From: CAZPAV01 sp964584755
GTDB lineage: Bacteria > Actinomycetota > Acidimicrobiia > Spongiisociales > UBA5794
Direction: 5' to 3'
DNA length: 44,252 bases
Assembly (NCBI GenBank): GCA_964584755.1
Contig: CAZPAV010000022.1
Span: 1 to 44,252 of the forward strand
Shown here: positions 7,681 to 15,781 of the stretch, piece by piece
How the letters are laid out: each line of letters starts with the position of its first letter
Position numbering within the stretch: the first letter of the stretch is position 1
Translations under genes and position numbers: made by a program
The notes under the pieces: generated by a model
What the model was told of the DNA's origin: nothing
Seen by the model: the letters and a program-made list of their open reading frames with translations, nothing else
The model's database searches: none

Positions 7681-8957
7681 CGGTCTCTCAACTTCGGGTT
7701 GTACATCTCCATGAGTCCCTCCCCCAGGAGGGTGAAGGCGAGTACGACGAGCATGACCGCCAGACCGGGGAAGGTGATGAGCCACCAGGCGTTCTGGATG
7801 TTCTGCTGTCCGTGGGCGAGGTCGATGCCCCAGTCCGGGGTGTCGGGCGGGAGGCCGAGGCCGAGGAAGCTCAGGCCCGCCCCGGTGAGGATGGCGTCGG
7901 CGACGTTGACCGAGAAGATGATCGCCACCGAGGGGATGACGTTGGGGAAGACGTAACGGCGCAGGATCGTGCGGCTGCGGGCCCCGAGGCTCCGGGCCGC
8001 CTCGACGAAGAGGTCCTCCTTCACCGACAGGGTCTGGCCACGCACGATCCGGTAGTACGTGGGGACGTAGACGACGGCGATCGCCACGATGACGTTGAAG
8101 ATGCTCGGGCCGAGGACGGCGGTGATCGCGATGGCGAGGATGAGGCCGGGGAAGGCGTAGAGGCTGTCCATGACGAGGCTCATGCCCCGGTCGAGCTTTC
8201 CCCCGGCGTAGCCGGCGAGGAGGCCGAGGGGGAGACCGGCGAGGAGCGAGAGGAGCGCCGTGGAGAAGCCGATGAGGAACGCCACCCGGGTGCCCCAGAT
8301 GAGCCGGCTGAGGACGTCCTGACCGAGCTGGTTCGTCCCCAGGGGGAAGGATCGGACGACCCCGGCCGCTCCGGCGGTCACCGGTCCGGTCGTCCGGAGA
8401 TCGGGGTGGTCGGCGAGGACCGCGTCGAGGGCCTTCGAGGAGGCGACGAGGGCGTCGACCTTCCCGTCCTCGAGGGCGCCGAGGGCCTCGGCGAGCGCCT
8501 CGAACCGGACGACGCGCACCCGCACCCGGAGGTCGCTCCCCTCGGCCTTGAGCCGCTCGGTGATGCGGTCCGCCTCGGCGCGGACGGTCTCGCTGGAGGG
8601 GGTGCCCTTGAGGACCGCCACCTTGACGCGGGTGGTGTCGGCGAAGTCGGCGAGCTCCTGGGCGGGCGAATCGGCGGGGACGACGAGGGTCTCCACCTCG
8701 GGGAGCTCCCCGGGGGCGAGCAGGCGCGGTCCCACCTGCTCACGCGGGTCGTGGGGGGCGAAGAGCCCCGGGAGGAAGGCGAGGAGGAGGAAGCCGGCGA
8801 CGAGCACGCCGGAGATGGCCACGAACCACCAGTCCACGCCGTACCAGCGGCGCGCCCGCAGCGCCCGTCGCAGCCAGCCGACCCGGGCGAGGTCCCGTTC
8901 CCAGGGGGTGAGCTCCATCTCGGGGAGGTCCGCGGGGGAGTCGTCGCGACGGGTCAT
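7677..8957 (-). CDS. Peptide-type ABC permease (DppC-like) with a large inserted extracytoplasmic domain
   Basis: 426 residues; ordinary DppC proteins are near 280-310. Order: cytoplasmic N-terminus, TM1 (about 43-67), LFAPHDP, an insertion of about 120 residues (80-200), then the family motif FPLGTNQLGQDVLSR (204-218) and five further membrane segments. The EAA loop reads DLFVEAARSLGAR. The insert contains VAVLKGTPSS and ALEDGKVDALVASSKAL, the pattern of one lobe of family-3 solute-binding proteins. The ATG at 8957 shares one base with the stop of the upstream permease (TGATG). Permease assignment is firm; the insert's relationship is inference. Confidence 0.9.
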   Translation of the reverse strand: MTRRDDSPADLPEMELTPWERDLARVGWLRRALRARRWYGVDWWFVAISGVLVAGFLLLAFLPGLFAPHDPREQVGPRLLAPGELPEVETLVVPADSPAQELADFADTTRVKVAVLKGTPSSETVRAEADRITERLKAEGSDLRVRVRVVRFEALAEALGALEDGKVDALVASSKALDAVLADHPDLRTTGPVTAGAAGVVRSFPLGTNQLGQDVLSRLIWGTRVAFLIGFSTALLSLLAGLPLGLLAGYAGGKLDRGMSLVMDSLYAFPGLILAIAITAVLGPSIFNVIVAIAVVYVPTYYRIVRGQTLSVKEDLFVEAARSLGARSRTILRRYVFPNVIPSVAIIFSVNVADAILTGAGLSFLGLGLPPDTPDWGIDLAHGQQNIQNAWWLITFPGLAVMLVVLAFTLLGEGLMEMYNPKLRDR

Positions 8958-10054
8958 CAGTACCGCACCCGGGGGTCGAGGAGGGAGTAGATGATGTCGA
9001 CGGCCAGGGAGATGAGTGCCACGAAGAGGGCGAACATGACGATGACCGACTGGACCGCCGTGTAGTCGCGCAGGCCGATGCGCTCCACGAGGTACCGGCC
9101 CATCCCCGGCCAGGAGAAGACGGTCTCGGTGAGGACGGCGCCGGCGAGGAGGATCGCCACCTGCAGGCCGATGAGGGTGACCACCGGGATGAGGGCGTTC
9201 TTGAGGGCGTGGCGGTAGACGACCGTCCGTTCCCGGATGCCTCGGGCCCGGGCCGCGGCCACGTAGTCCTGCTGGAGGGTCTCGATGACGTTGATTCGGG
9301 TGAGGCGGAGGAAGACGCCGGAGAGGATGAGGCCGAGGGTGACGGCGGGGAGGATGAGATGGTGGAGCACGGAGGCGAGCGCGGTCCAGTTGCCGGTGAG
9401 GGTCGAGTCGATGACGAGGATGTTCGTGGTGCGGTGGAGCGTCGTCGCCACCTGGGCGTCGATGCGGCCGGCGACCGGCGTCCACCCCAGACGCACACCG
9501 AAGAAGAGCTGAAGGAGGAGGCCGAGCCAGAAGATGGGCATCGAGTAGATGATGACGCTGTAGAGGCGGGCGCCGTAGTCGGTGGCGCGCCGCCGTCGTG
9601 ACGCGGCGAGGGTGCCGAAGAAGATGCCGACGAGCAGCGCCAGGAGGGTGGCCGGGACGACGAGCTCCAACGTGGCGGGGAAACGTTCCCCCATCTCGTC
9701 GACGATGCGGCGTTGACCGCCGACGAGGGAGTGCCCGAAGTCGAGCGTGACGACGTCTCCCAGGAACCGGCCGTACTGCACGATGAGGGGATCCTCGAGG
9801 CCGAGCTCCTCGCGGAGTCGCGCCTTCACCTCGGGGCTTCCCTTGGGGCCGAGGCTGGAGGTGACCGGGTCGCCGGGGATGATGCGAAGGACGAGGAAGA
9901 CGAGTGTGGCGAGGATGAAGATCATCGGGAGCGTCAGCGCGATGCGCGTCACCACGTAACGACGCAGCGAGCTGCTGCCCCGGACGAAGACGTAGAGGAG
10001 GGCGATCCCGGCGGGGACGCCGATGAGCAGGAACGTGATCGCCAGAGGGTGCAC
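8957..10054 (-). CDS. Peptide-type ABC permease (DppB-like)
   Basis: 365 residues. RRYVVTRIALTLPMIF through RIIPGDP is the usual DppB N-terminus, here preceded by an extra hydrophobic segment (residues 4-25) and a short basic linker. The EAA loop is DYVAAARARGIRER and the C-terminus DPRVRY is standard. The GTG at 10054 is the only start that includes the first helix; no good Shine-Dalgarno is seen, so a later start that skips this helix is possible. Lies 56 bp after the binding-protein gene, separated from it by a hairpin. Confidence 0.88.
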   Translation of the reverse strand: MHPLAITFLLIGVPAGIALLYVFVRGSSSLRRYVVTRIALTLPMIFILATLVFLVLRIIPGDPVTSSLGPKGSPEVKARLREELGLEDPLIVQYGRFLGDVVTLDFGHSLVGGQRRIVDEMGERFPATLELVVPATLLALLVGIFFGTLAASRRRRATDYGARLYSVIIYSMPIFWLGLLLQLFFGVRLGWTPVAGRIDAQVATTLHRTTNILVIDSTLTGNWTALASVLHHLILPAVTLGLILSGVFLRLTRINVIETLQQDYVAAARARGIRERTVVYRHALKNALIPVVTLIGLQVAILLAGAVLTETVFSWPGMGRYLVERIGLRDYTAVQSVIVMFALFVALISLAVDIIYSLLDPRVRY

Positions 10055-10072
10055 GGTGCGGTGGTGAGGAGG

Positions 10073-10100
10073 TGGGGGACGGGCCGAGGCCCGTCCCCCA
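10073..10100 (-). terminator. Intercistronic hairpin between binding-protein and permease genes
   Basis: Inverted repeat of 13 bases (10073-10085 with 10088-10100) with a tiny loop, directly after the binding-protein stop. Such hairpins often stabilise the binding-protein mRNA or partially terminate, so that less permease is made. Confidence 0.65.
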
Positions 10101-10110
10101 CTCCGTCAGG

Positions 10111-11826
10111 TCACTTGCTCGTGTCGAGCAGTGCGTAGTTGAAGTCGAACGCCGGGCCGATGTTCAGCGACTCCGCGTTCGCCGCGCTGGCGTCACCGGA
10201 GATGTAGTCGTGGTAGATCACGAACTCCGGCTGGAACCACATCGGGATGGTGACGACCTCCTGGGCGTACAGGTTCTGGGCCTCCTCGTAGAGCGGACCA
10301 CGCGCCGCCTGGTCGGTGTTCGTCCCCGCCTCGTGGAGCTTGTCGACGAGCTGCTTGGAGAGGTCGTCGACGGGCTCGTTGCTGTCGGGGTCGGTCACCA
10401 TCGTCCCCAGGCCGCCGTTGAGGACGAAGGGCTCGAGGTAGTTGCTCGGGTCCGGGTAGTCGAAGAACCAGCCGAGGAGGGACACCGAGTAATCGGCGCC
10501 GCCGATGACGGCACCCACGTAGGTGCTCCACTCCTGGGCGTTGAGGGTCACGTCGATCATCCCGGTGGCCTCGAACTGCTCCTTGAGGACCTGCATCGTG
10601 TCGGCCACGGTGCCGCCGTAGTGCTGCGGCGGGTAGTTCAGCGTGAGCTGGAGCTTGTTCGTCGCCGAGTAGCCGGCGGCGGTGAGCTCCGCCTTCGCCT
10701 TGTCGAGGTCCGGCGATCCGAAGATGTCGTCGAAGGCCTCGTTGGCGCCGAGGAACCCGGGCGGGACCATCGAGTAGAGCGGCTCCCAGGTCCCTGCGGA
10801 GACCCGGTCGACGATGGCGTCACGGTCGAGCGCGTAGGCGAGCGCGTTGCGCACGTGCGCGTCGTCGGTGGGAGCGAGCTTGTGGTTGATGATCAGATAC
10901 CGGATCGAGCCGCCCGGCACGCCGGCGACCTTCAACCCCTCCACGCCCTTGAGCTGCTCGAGCAGGTCGGGCTGGGCGATCGTCCGCCAGGCGACGTCGA
11001 TCTCGCCGTTCTGGAGGGCGAGGGCCATCGTCTGCGGGTCGGAGAAGTCCCGGATGATGATCCGGTCCACCTTCGGCGGATCGCCGTAGTAGTACGGGTT
11101 CGGTTCCATGACCATCTGCTCGCCGATCGTGTAGTCGGTGATGATCCACGGACCGACGCCGTAGAAGGGCGGGTCGGGGAACTCGTTGAGCGCGTCCTCG
11201 GGGAAGATGCTCGGGTCGGTCGGGATGTACGGGGCACCGGCGACGACCTGGGGGAAGAACCCGAAGGAGTCCTTCAGGTGGAACACCACCGTGTAGTCGT
11301 CGGTCGCCTCGTAGCTGTCGATGAACGGCGTGCCGAGCGCACCACCGACGCCGCCCGAGCCGTCGAGCTCGAGCATCCGCTTGATGTGCCGCACGTAGAC
11401 GTTGGCGTCGAGCGGGGTACCGTCGCCGAACTTGACGTTCTTGCGGAGGTGGAAGGTGTAGGTCTTCCCATCCGGGCTGACGTCGTAGGACTCGGCGATC
11501 CCCGGCACGAGCTCGGTCGTGCCCGGCTTGAACTTGAGGAGCGGCTCACCCGTGTTGCGGATGATCTCCCAGTCCCGGACCGAGTAGGCGTCGGCCGAGT
11601 CCATCTCGGCGATGGTGTCGGTGGTGCCGATGATGATCGTCTTCGGTGCGGCCGGGGCGGCTGTGGTCGTGGGTGCCGGGGCCGCCGTGGTCGTGGGTGC
11701 CGGGGCCGCCGTGGTCGTGGGTGCCGGGGCCGCAGTCGTCGTGGTGCCGGCCCCGGACGTGCAGGCGGCGGCGACGAGCGCCAGGACCGCGAGCAACAGG
11801 GTCAATCTCGAGAAGCTTCTTCTCAT
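10111..11826 (-). CDS. Family-5 extracellular solute-binding lipoprotein of the peptide-type ABC importer
   Basis: 571 residues from the ATG at 11826, which has AAGGAGG 11 nt upstream. A lipoprotein signal ends at Cys22 (LVAAAC). A Thr/Ala/Pro linker (about 23-56) built from three 24-bp DNA repeats follows. The rest is SBP_bac_5: GIAESYDVSPDGKTYTFHLRKNVKF, YPDPSNYLEPF and a C-terminal Tyr/Phe-rich strand. It should capture oligopeptides, or possibly other ligands bound by this family (nickel chelates, sugars), outside the membrane. First transporter gene of the operon; a HAD gene lies 53 bp upstream. Confidence 0.92.
   Translation of the reverse strand: MRRSFSRLTLLLAVLALVAAACTSGAGTTTTAAPAPTTTAAPAPTTTAAPAPTTTAAPAAPKTIIIGTTDTIAEMDSADAYSVRDWEIIRNTGEPLLKFKPGTTELVPGIAESYDVSPDGKTYTFHLRKNVKFGDGTPLDANVYVRHIKRMLELDGSGGVGGALGTPFIDSYEATDDYTVVFHLKDSFGFFPQVVAGAPYIPTDPSIFPEDALNEFPDPPFYGVGPWIITDYTIGEQMVMEPNPYYYGDPPKVDRIIIRDFSDPQTMALALQNGEIDVAWRTIAQPDLLEQLKGVEGLKVAGVPGGSIRYLIINHKLAPTDDAHVRNALAYALDRDAIVDRVSAGTWEPLYSMVPPGFLGANEAFDDIFGSPDLDKAKAELTAAGYSATNKLQLTLNYPPQHYGGTVADTMQVLKEQFEATGMIDVTLNAQEWSTYVGAVIGGADYSVSLLGWFFDYPDPSNYLEPFVLNGGLGTMVTDPDSNEPVDDLSKQLVDKLHEAGTNTDQAARGPLYEEAQNLYAQEVVTIPMWFQPEFVIYHDYISGDASAANAESLNIGPAFDFNYALLDTSK
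11663..11734. repeat. Three tandem 24-bp repeats in the lipoprotein linker
   Basis: Units 11663-11686, 11687-11710 and 11711-11734 are identical except for the last base. They encode the repeated eight-residue APAPTTTA pattern of the binding lipoprotein's linker. Being in frame, copy-number changes would only alter linker length. Confidence 0.9.
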
Positions 11827-11879
11827 CAGATCCGATGCCTCCTTCCGCGGGGCCGAGCGGCACCCGCATCGACGGGACA

Positions 11880-12542
11880 CTACTCCTGCCCGGGGACGGT
11901 GTCGATGCCGCGGGGTGTCGCCGCGGCGGGAAAGGAGAGCCCGAGGAGCTCCTCGAGGCGGTGGAGGGCGCGGTCGGGCGCCGTCACCTTGACGGTGGTC
12001 ATCCCCAGCGCGGCCGCCGGTTTGAGGTTGGCGCCGATGTCGTCGAGGAACACCGTCTCGCCGGGTGCCACGGCGAGACGGTCGAGGGTGCGGCGGTAGA
12101 TCTCGGGCTCGGGCTTGCGGACGCCTTCCCGCCAGGACTCCACGAAGACGTCGAACCGGTCCCGCAGGGAGGCCCGGTCGTCCTCGGCGGCGGGATCTCG
12201 CCAGTTGTTCGTGAGCGCCGCCACCCGCAGCCCGTGGGCGCGGAGGACGGCGACGGCGTGCACCATCGCCGGGCGGGGCGTCGCCACCGCTCGGATGCGG
12301 TCCATGAGCTCGTCGACGGAGGCGGCGGGGACCCCGAGCTCGGCACCGAGGTCGTGGCGGAACACCTCGTAGCCGATCTCGCCCCGCTCGTGCCGCTGCC
12401 AGGCACCGTCGGGTCCGGCGTTCGAGACGACGCGGGCCACCAGACCCGGGGGTAGGCTCCGGTCCCGTTCCCAACGGGCGATCTCGTGGAGCGGGGAGCC
12501 GAGCACGACGCCCCCGAGATCGAAGATCACCGCCTGATACAT
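11880..12542 (-). CDS. HAD-superfamily hydrolase (subfamily IA, ACAD10/EPHX2-N-like)
   Basis: 220 residues from the ATG at 12542, preceded by GGAGGAGGG. Motif I is FDLGGVV with nucleophile Asp8; Gly replaces the second Asp, as in DLGNV/DMGGV members. Motif II is ALTNN (Thr111), motif III KPEPEIY (Lys143), motif IV FLDDIGANL (Asp167/168). The helical cap between residues 15 and 90 is of the alpha-helical type. It probably hydrolyses a small phosphate ester in the cytoplasm; the substrate is unknown. It is 53 bp upstream of the binding-protein gene and may share its transcript. Confidence 0.82.
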   Translation of the reverse strand: MYQAVIFDLGGVVLGSPLHEIARWERDRSLPPGLVARVVSNAGPDGAWQRHERGEIGYEVFRHDLGAELGVPAASVDELMDRIRAVATPRPAMVHAVAVLRAHGLRVAALTNNWRDPAAEDDRASLRDRFDVFVESWREGVRKPEPEIYRRTLDRLAVAPGETVFLDDIGANLKPAAALGMTTVKVTAPDRALHRLEELLGLSFPAAATPRGIDTVPGQE

Positions 12543-12744
12543 CCCACCCTCCTCCCGGTGGGCCCGCAGGGACTCGAGGACGACACCGGCGCACGAAGTG
12601 TCCGACGCGGGCATTCTGGTCGATCGGCGCTCCTCGGCGAACGTGCGCAGTCGGTCATCACGGCCCCGGCCTCACCGCATGGCGCCGGAACCCGCTCCCG
12701 GCCGTACCCGACGGGGCTCCTGAGGCGGGGAAGCGGGTTCTCGC

Positions 12745-14115
12745 TCAGGTCGGTGGAACCGGAAACCGGACCTCGAAGCGGGCGCCCCCGAGAGGGCTGT
12801 CGTCGAGGACGATCGATCCGTTCAGGTGCTCGACGATCTCCCCGACGATGGCGAGGCCGAGCCCGGCTCCCCCCCGGTCGCGGCTCCTCGCCTCGTCGAT
12901 TCGGGCGAATCGCTCGAAGACACGGGCTCGTTCGTCGACGGGGACTCCGGGGCCGTCGTCCTCGACGCGCAGCACACCGTGCCCGTCGACTTCGAAGACC
13001 GAGACCCCGACGTTGCCGCTCGTGTGGCGGACGGCGTTCTCGAGCAGGTTCCGTACGACGCGACGAAGGAGCTCCTCGTCGCCGACGACCTGCGCTCCCG
13101 AGACCGCGCCGAGGTCGAGAACCACGTCGTCGGGAAGTGGGATCCGGGCGGCTTCGTCGATCACGAGATCGTCGATGTCGACCGGTACCAACGCCCGAGG
13201 GAGCATGCGCGCGTCGCTGCGGGCCAGGAGGAGCAGATCGTCGACGAGACGCTGCATCCGTACCGTCTCCTCCAGCACCGCCTGCTCGGTGTGTCGCCAG
13301 CGCGCCGTCCGGGGATGGGCGAGATCCACTTCGAGCTGGGCGCGGATCCCGGTCAGTGGGCTGCGGAGTTCGTGGGAGGCGTCGGCGACGAAGCGGCGTT
13401 GCTGGACGGAGGCATGCTCGAGGCGCTCGAGCATGGCGTTCATCGTCGTGGCCAGCCGGCCGATCTCGTCGTCGACGGGAGGTTCGGGAACCCTGCGGTC
13501 GAGCTCGCGATCGGTGATCGAGGCGACTTGGGCACGAATGGCCTCCACGGGGTCGAGCGCCTCGCCAACGATGATCCAGGTCGCGATCCCGACCACCAGG
13601 ATGAGCAGGGGCACTCCGACCAGCAGGAGAGACGTCAGATGGGCGACGGCGGCATTGGCGGGCTCGATGCTCGAGGCCACGTAGATCGTGAACGTCCGGT
13701 CGTGCTCCGCCACGGTTCGGGCAGCGAGACGGAACGCTCCCTCCCCGATCGGGAGGTGGGCGAAGGTGCGCAGCGCGATGGTGTCGGGAGCAGGTGAGAG
13801 GTCGGAGATGCGCTCCTCTCCGGCGATGTTGGCGCTCGACGCGATCACCGCCCCACGGCCGTCGACGACCTGCACCAGCGCCAGGTCGTCTCCGCGCACC
13901 GTGACCGGATCGGGGAGCGCCCCACCGACGATGAGGGCCGTGAGGTCGTCACTGCGTGTGATGAGCGCGGAATCCACGGCGGCGATGAGTGAGCGTCGCT
14001 CGAGCGAGACCATGGCGAACGCTCCGACGACCAGGGCGACGGTGACGACCATCACCGCCATACCGGTCGCCTTGGCCCGGACCGTTCCGAAGCGGCGGCG
14101 CAGGCGGCTACGCAC
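12745..14115 (-). CDS. Sensor histidine kinase
   Basis: 456 residues from a GTG at 14115 overlapping the response-regulator gene by 8 bp. Two membrane segments (about 15-37 and 165-187) flank an extracytoplasmic sensor of about 125 residues. A HAMP linker follows, then the H-box ADASHELRSPLTG with His248, N-box NLLENAVRHT, G1 VEDDGPGVP, F-box FERFARID and G2 GGAGLGLAI. It should phosphorylate the regulator encoded just upstream. The sensor region has no recognisable fold by eye. The pair faces a PepSY-protein gene, a frequent pairing. Confidence 0.93.
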   Translation of the reverse strand: MRSRLRRRFGTVRAKATGMAVMVVTVALVVGAFAMVSLERRSLIAAVDSALITRSDDLTALIVGGALPDPVTVRGDDLALVQVVDGRGAVIASSANIAGEERISDLSPAPDTIALRTFAHLPIGEGAFRLAARTVAEHDRTFTIYVASSIEPANAAVAHLTSLLLVGVPLLILVVGIATWIIVGEALDPVEAIRAQVASITDRELDRRVPEPPVDDEIGRLATTMNAMLERLEHASVQQRRFVADASHELRSPLTGIRAQLEVDLAHPRTARWRHTEQAVLEETVRMQRLVDDLLLLARSDARMLPRALVPVDIDDLVIDEAARIPLPDDVVLDLGAVSGAQVVGDEELLRRVVRNLLENAVRHTSGNVGVSVFEVDGHGVLRVEDDGPGVPVDERARVFERFARIDEARSRDRGGAGLGLAIVGEIVEHLNGSIVLDDSPLGGARFEVRFPVPPT

Positions 14116-14782
14116 GGCTCGCCAGTCGATACCCGGCTCCCCTGAGTGTCTCGATCGACCGCCGACCGAACGGCTCGTCGATCTTTCGGCGCAGGTGCCT
14201 GACGTACACCTCGACGATGTTCGGGTCGCCGTCGAAGGCGAAATCCCAGACGTTCTCGAGGATGTCCGCCTTCGGCACGACCTCTCCCTTGCGTCTGATG
14301 AGGTACTCGAGCACGGAGAACTCCCGCGCCGTGAGCCGGATCTCCTCGTCCCCGCGCCAACAGCGGTGGGAGGACGGATCGAGACGGAGGTCTCCCGCCT
14401 CGTACACGAGCTCGGGTGCCTGTCCCGAGCGACGCAGGAGGGCTCTGATACGGGCGACGAGCACGACGTAGGAGAAGGGTTTCGTGAGGTAGTCGTCGGC
14501 ACCGGTGTCGAGGGCTTCGGCCTCGTCGAGGTCTCCGTCCTTGGCGGTGAGCATGAGAATGGGGGTCCAATCTCCGGCTTCGCGGAGATTGGCGCAGAGT
14601 TCGTAGCCGTTGATGCCGGGCAACATGATGTCGAGCACGATGACGTCGTAGGTGTTCTCCTGCGCCATCCACTGCCCGTCGGTTCCATCGAGCGCGACGT
14701 CGACGGCGAACCCCTCGGCTTCGAGGCCTCTCCTGATGGCCGCCGCCACTCTCTTCTCGTCCTCGACGACGAGCACTCTCAT
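14108..14782 (-). CDS. OmpR/PhoB-family response regulator
   Basis: 224 residues. Receiver domain: acidic pair Glu7/Asp8, phosphorylation site Asp51 in VLDIMLPG, LTAKDG and TKPF. Winged-helix DNA-binding domain: LTAREFSVLEYLIRRKG and a C-terminal VRHLRRKI...TLRGAGYRL. The ATG at 14782 has AGGAGGT seven bases upstream. Its own promoter region carries a TTTCAG-N5-GTTCAG direct repeat also found upstream of the divergent PepSY gene, so it likely regulates both. Confidence 0.95.
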   Translation of the reverse strand: MRVLVVEDEKRVAAAIRRGLEAEGFAVDVALDGTDGQWMAQENTYDVIVLDIMLPGINGYELCANLREAGDWTPILMLTAKDGDLDEAEALDTGADDYLTKPFSYVVLVARIRALLRRSGQAPELVYEAGDLRLDPSSHRCWRGDEEIRLTAREFSVLEYLIRRKGEVVPKADILENVWDFAFDGDPNIVEVYVRHLRRKIDEPFGRRSIETLRGAGYRLASRA

Positions 14783-14810
14783 GGCTTCGACCTCCTCGCG
14801 AGTGTCTTCC

Positions 14811-14843
14811 ATTCTCGACGACGCGGCTGAACCCGAGCTGAAA
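14811..14843 (-). promoter_or_regulatory. Candidate response-regulator box and -10 upstream of the regulator gene
   Basis: Read on the minus strand: TTTCAG (14843-14838), N5, GTTCAG (14832-14827), N10, then GAGAAT (14816-14811), a fair -10. The direct repeat has an 11-bp period, the usual spacing for OmpR/PhoB-type dimers. The boxes take the place of a -35 element. Confidence 0.55.
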
Positions 14844-14929
14844 GCTATCGGTGTCGTCGGGATGTCCTCGGAGCTCGGCGCGCCCGTCGCCACCGGTGCC
14901 CCGCGTCGGACCCGGCACGCTCGTCGGCC

Positions 14930-14973
14930 TTTCAGGACCTTTCAGGTGGGGTTCAGTGGGTGTGTCGCATGCT
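14930..14973 (+). promoter_or_regulatory. Candidate response-regulator boxes and -10 upstream of the PepSY gene
   Basis: TTTCAG (14930-14935), N4, TTTCAG (14940-14945), N5, GTTCAG (14951-14956), N11, CATGCT (14968-14973). The last two boxes repeat exactly the TTTCAG-N5-GTTCAG arrangement that faces the regulator gene on the other strand. The first box gives a third binding position. Confidence 0.55.
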
Positions 14974-15010
14974 GCACGGGAACGGAGAAGCTGGTGCGAA
15001 AGGAGCACTC

Positions 15011-15583
15011 GTGCACGGAGCATCGAAACTCAGGAAGCGGGTCTACGTGTCCGCGGTGGCGTTGGGTCTCGCCTTCGGGTCGGTGGGGGTGGCCGCGGCG
15101 GCGACGCACCCGCCGGCCCCCACTTCCGCGCCCGAGGAAGCGGTGGATTCCGCCGATCCCGGGTACGTCGCCTCGATCACCGTCCCCCAGGCCCAGGTCG
15201 AGGGTGTCGCCGAAGCGGATGAGACCGCTGCCCTGGAACGGCTGGCGACGATCGGCCCGGATGAGGCTTCGGCGGCGGCGACGGGTGCCGTTCCCGGTGT
15301 CGTGGGCAAGGTCGAGCTCGACAACGAGAACGGCTCGGTCGTCTACAGCGTGGAGATCACCGATGCCTCCGGCGGCCAGACCGACGTCAAGGTCGATGCC
15401 GGCAACGGGACCGTCCTCGACCGGCAGGCCGGCACCGAGGACGAGGCCGAAGGCGGGAAGGCCGCCGAGGCGGATGACGAGGCGGAAGAGCGGTCCGGCA
15501 CCGAGGCCGACACCGACGGCGTGGAGCACGAATCGCAGGACGAAGGCGAGCACGACGACGCCGGTGAGGCCGCCCAGGGCTGA
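15011..15583 (+). CDS. Secreted PepSY-domain protein with acidic tail
   Basis: 190 residues from a GTG at 15011, preceded by AAAGGAG with five-base spacing; an earlier ATG at 14975 lacks a ribosome-binding site. Signal peptide about residues 8-32 (basic KLRKR then a hydrophobic run to AAAA). One PepSY domain follows (about 55-135: ASITVPQA...GVVGKVELDNENGSVVYSVEI...KVDAGNGTVL). The last 50 residues are strongly acidic and Gly/Ala-rich. PepSY domains bind or inhibit extracytoplasmic peptidases; this protein may feed the state of the envelope to the adjacent histidine kinase. That role is inference. Confidence 0.85.
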   Translation: MHGASKLRKRVYVSAVALGLAFGSVGVAAAATHPPAPTSAPEEAVDSADPGYVASITVPQAQVEGVAEADETAALERLATIGPDEASAAATGAVPGVVGKVELDNENGSVVYSVEITDASGGQTDVKVDAGNGTVLDRQAGTEDEAEGGKAAEADDEAEERSGTEADTDGVEHESQDEGEHDDAGEAAQG

Positions 15584-15595
15584 TCACGCGTTCGG

Positions 15596-15627
15596 GAGTG
15601 GGTGGACCGACCTCGGTCCACCCACTC
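15596..15627. terminator. Bidirectional hairpin between PepSY gene and tRNA-Lys
   Basis: Perfect 13-bp inverted repeat (15596-15608 with 15615-15627), loop of six bases. It lies after the PepSY stop and also 3' of the convergent tRNA, so it can serve both. Confidence 0.7.
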
Positions 15628-15668
15628 TGCGCGCGCGGGCCGGTCCTACTCCTCTGCGGGCGTACCGA

Positions 15669-15745
15669 TGGTGGGCCCGCAGGGACTCGAACCCTGAACC
15701 GTCGGATTAAAAGTCCGCTGCTCTGCCAGATTGAGCTACGGGCCC
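15669..15745 (-). tRNA. tRNA-Lys (anticodon TTT), CCA encoded
   Basis: Minus-strand cloverleaf: acceptor GGGCCCG pairs with CGGGCCC, discriminator A, and CCA is encoded at 15671-15669. The D stem is GCTC/GAGC, the anticodon loop CTTTTAA gives TTT, the variable loop has five bases, and the T arm is CAGGG-TTCGAGT-CCCTG. The 27-43 pair at the top of the anticodon stem is G-A. TATCCT lies six bases before the 5' end, so it may have its own promoter; it is also 36 bp after a co-directional lipoprotein gene. Confidence 0.95.
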
Positions 15746-15781
15746 GAGGACAGGATATCCCCGCCGGAGTCGGGCCCGGAC

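Noticed and set aside
11663..11734. Tandem repeats as a possible CRISPR or regulatory array.
   Set aside because: Direct head-to-tail 24-bp units with no spacers, in frame in a lipoprotein linker.
10072..12099. 675-codon plus-strand frame over the binding-protein gene.
   Set aside because: Composition is a mirror of the real gene; the minus strand has a lipobox, ribosome-binding site and family-5 motifs.
12688..12740. GAACCCGCT ... AGCGGGTTC as a terminator after the histidine kinase gene.
   Set aside because: The arms are only 9 bp and about 35 bases apart, with no T tract; pairing may be chance in GC-rich DNA.
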